Shown piece after piece: positions 4,969 to 5,267 of a DNA stretch of 5,267 nucleotides. The stretch's first letter is position 1; every line of letters starts with the position of its first letter. The notes below the pieces were generated by a model. That model did not search any database and was not told the origin of the DNA. It saw only the letters and a program-made list of their open reading frames with translations. This stretch comes from Neisseriaceae bacterium. Lineage in GTDB: Bacteria > Pseudomonadota > Gammaproteobacteria > Burkholderiales > Neisseriaceae. A program made the translations under genes and the position numbers. The stretch lies in NCBI GenBank assembly GCA_017989485.1, contig JAGNPU010000167.1, forward strand, positions 1-5,267, in the 5' to 3' direction.

Positions 4969-4980
4969 CACAGAGACGGA

Positions 4981-5009
4981 ATTATGCATAGCTTTTCGAA
5001 AAAGTGCAA
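4981..5009 (-). promoter_or_regulatory. Sigma-70 promoter of tRNA-Leu
   Basis: On the minus strand TTGCAC (5004-5009) and CATAAT (4981-4986) are spaced by exactly 17 bp; each box is near consensus. The start of transcription would fall near 4974, about 60 nt before the mature tRNA. Confidence 0.82.
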
Positions 5010-5101
5010 GTCATATGGCCGCTTTTGTTAAAAATCGGGGGATTTGCGTATCAACCGGGCCTAACGCCCTGCCCTTGGGCCAAAACAAAATAATTGTGAC
5101 G

Positions 5102-5156
5102 CGCCTATTTACAAGTTGCATGCAACATGTAACCATAGGCGTCAGTTGCATGCAAC
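5102..5156. repeat. Nested inverted repeat with a duplicated 12-bp palindrome
   Basis: GTTGCATGCAAC, itself a perfect palindrome, occurs at 5115-5126 and 5145-5156 with identical flanking A on both sides (14 bp identical, 30 bp pitch). The first copy is the centre of a larger inverted repeat: TTACA/TGTAA (5109-5113, 5128-5132) and CGCCTAT/ATAGGCG (5102-5108, 5135-5141). As RNA the two palindromes could also pair with each other. It lies between the 3' end of a minus-strand gene and the tRNA promoter, so it may be a terminator, a protein-binding site or an intergenic repeat. Confidence 0.75.
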
Positions 5157-5174
5157 AGTAAAAGAAGCTTCTGC

Positions 5175-5267
5175 TTACTCAGGATTAATCCAGCTTAATT
5201 GATGCATCACATCATTGCCCTGCCAGTCCGGCCGCTTGATGGATTCCTGTGTAATCAACAATGAAGC
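5175..5267 (-). CDS. C-terminal end of an unidentified protein (truncated by the window)
   Basis: On the minus strand the frame runs from the window edge for 30 codons to a TAA at 5175-5177, ending in ...DWQGNDVMHQLSWINPE. Amino-acid composition and GC-leaning codons look like real coding sequence, and palindromic, potentially terminating DNA follows the stop (a near-palindrome at 5157-5179 and the repeats at 5102-5156). Too little is visible to name a family. It is transcribed in the same direction as tRNA-Leu but is separated from it by the tRNA's own promoter. Confidence 0.5.
   Translation of the reverse strand, partial: ASLLITQESIKRPDWQGNDVMHQLSWINPE

Noticed and set aside
5102..5156. 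CRISPR-like short repeats
   Set aside because: Only two copies of a palindromic 14-mer with a 16-bp gap; no array, leader or cas gene.

Overview
The window looks like a proteobacterial chromosome, most likely a betaproteobacterium or a related gammaproteobacterium. The evidence is the GC-rich, densely coded left half, a molybdenum-hydroxylase/XdhC gene pair, type II lipoprotein signals and a tRNA gene that encodes its own CCA end. No sequence names the genus, and I found no DNA-uptake repeat or other lineage marker.

Left part (about 1-2540): the 3' end of an isoquinoline 1-oxidoreductase beta-like molybdopterin-binding subunit, then a GC-rich intercistronic hairpin, then a complete xdhC-type gene for the maturation factor of such enzymes. 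A very clean intrinsic terminator ends the unit. The two genes form one functional pair: a Mo-hydroxylase catalytic subunit and the factor that prepares its cofactor.

Middle (about 2541-3309): a small protein with two predicted membrane helices (+ strand) converges on a small lipoprotein gene (- strand), with GC-rich hairpins between them.

Right-middle (about 3344-4911): this is the most interesting part. A tRNA-Leu(CAG) gene on the - strand has its last 16 nt, including CCA, repeated exactly and in the same orientation 1374 bp downstream of its 3' end. This is the arrangement left by site-specific integration into a tRNA gene. Between the repeats lies AT-rich DNA. Next to the tRNA is an open frame whose first part resembles the N-terminal arm-binding domain of a tyrosine integrase, and whose second part is the C-terminal half of an M23 (LytM-type) metallopeptidase. 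This looks like the collapsed, fused remains of an integrative element. The element also holds one intact gene, a BamE/SmpA-like small lipoprotein with its own good promoter and a palindrome resembling a Fur box. The tRNA terminator hairpin is also duplicated beside the distal tRNA fragment, so a longer block (tRNA end, trailer and terminator) exists twice.

Right end (about 4912-5267): a structured leader and a near-consensus sigma-70 promoter for the tRNA, a pair of identical 12-bp palindromes in a nested inverted repeat, and the last 30 codons of an unidentified - strand gene.

I do not see a complete novel defence or metabolic system. The best candidate for something undescribed is the miniature tRNA-Leu element and its fused integrase/peptidase frame. 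All family assignments are from memory of motifs; no search was run.
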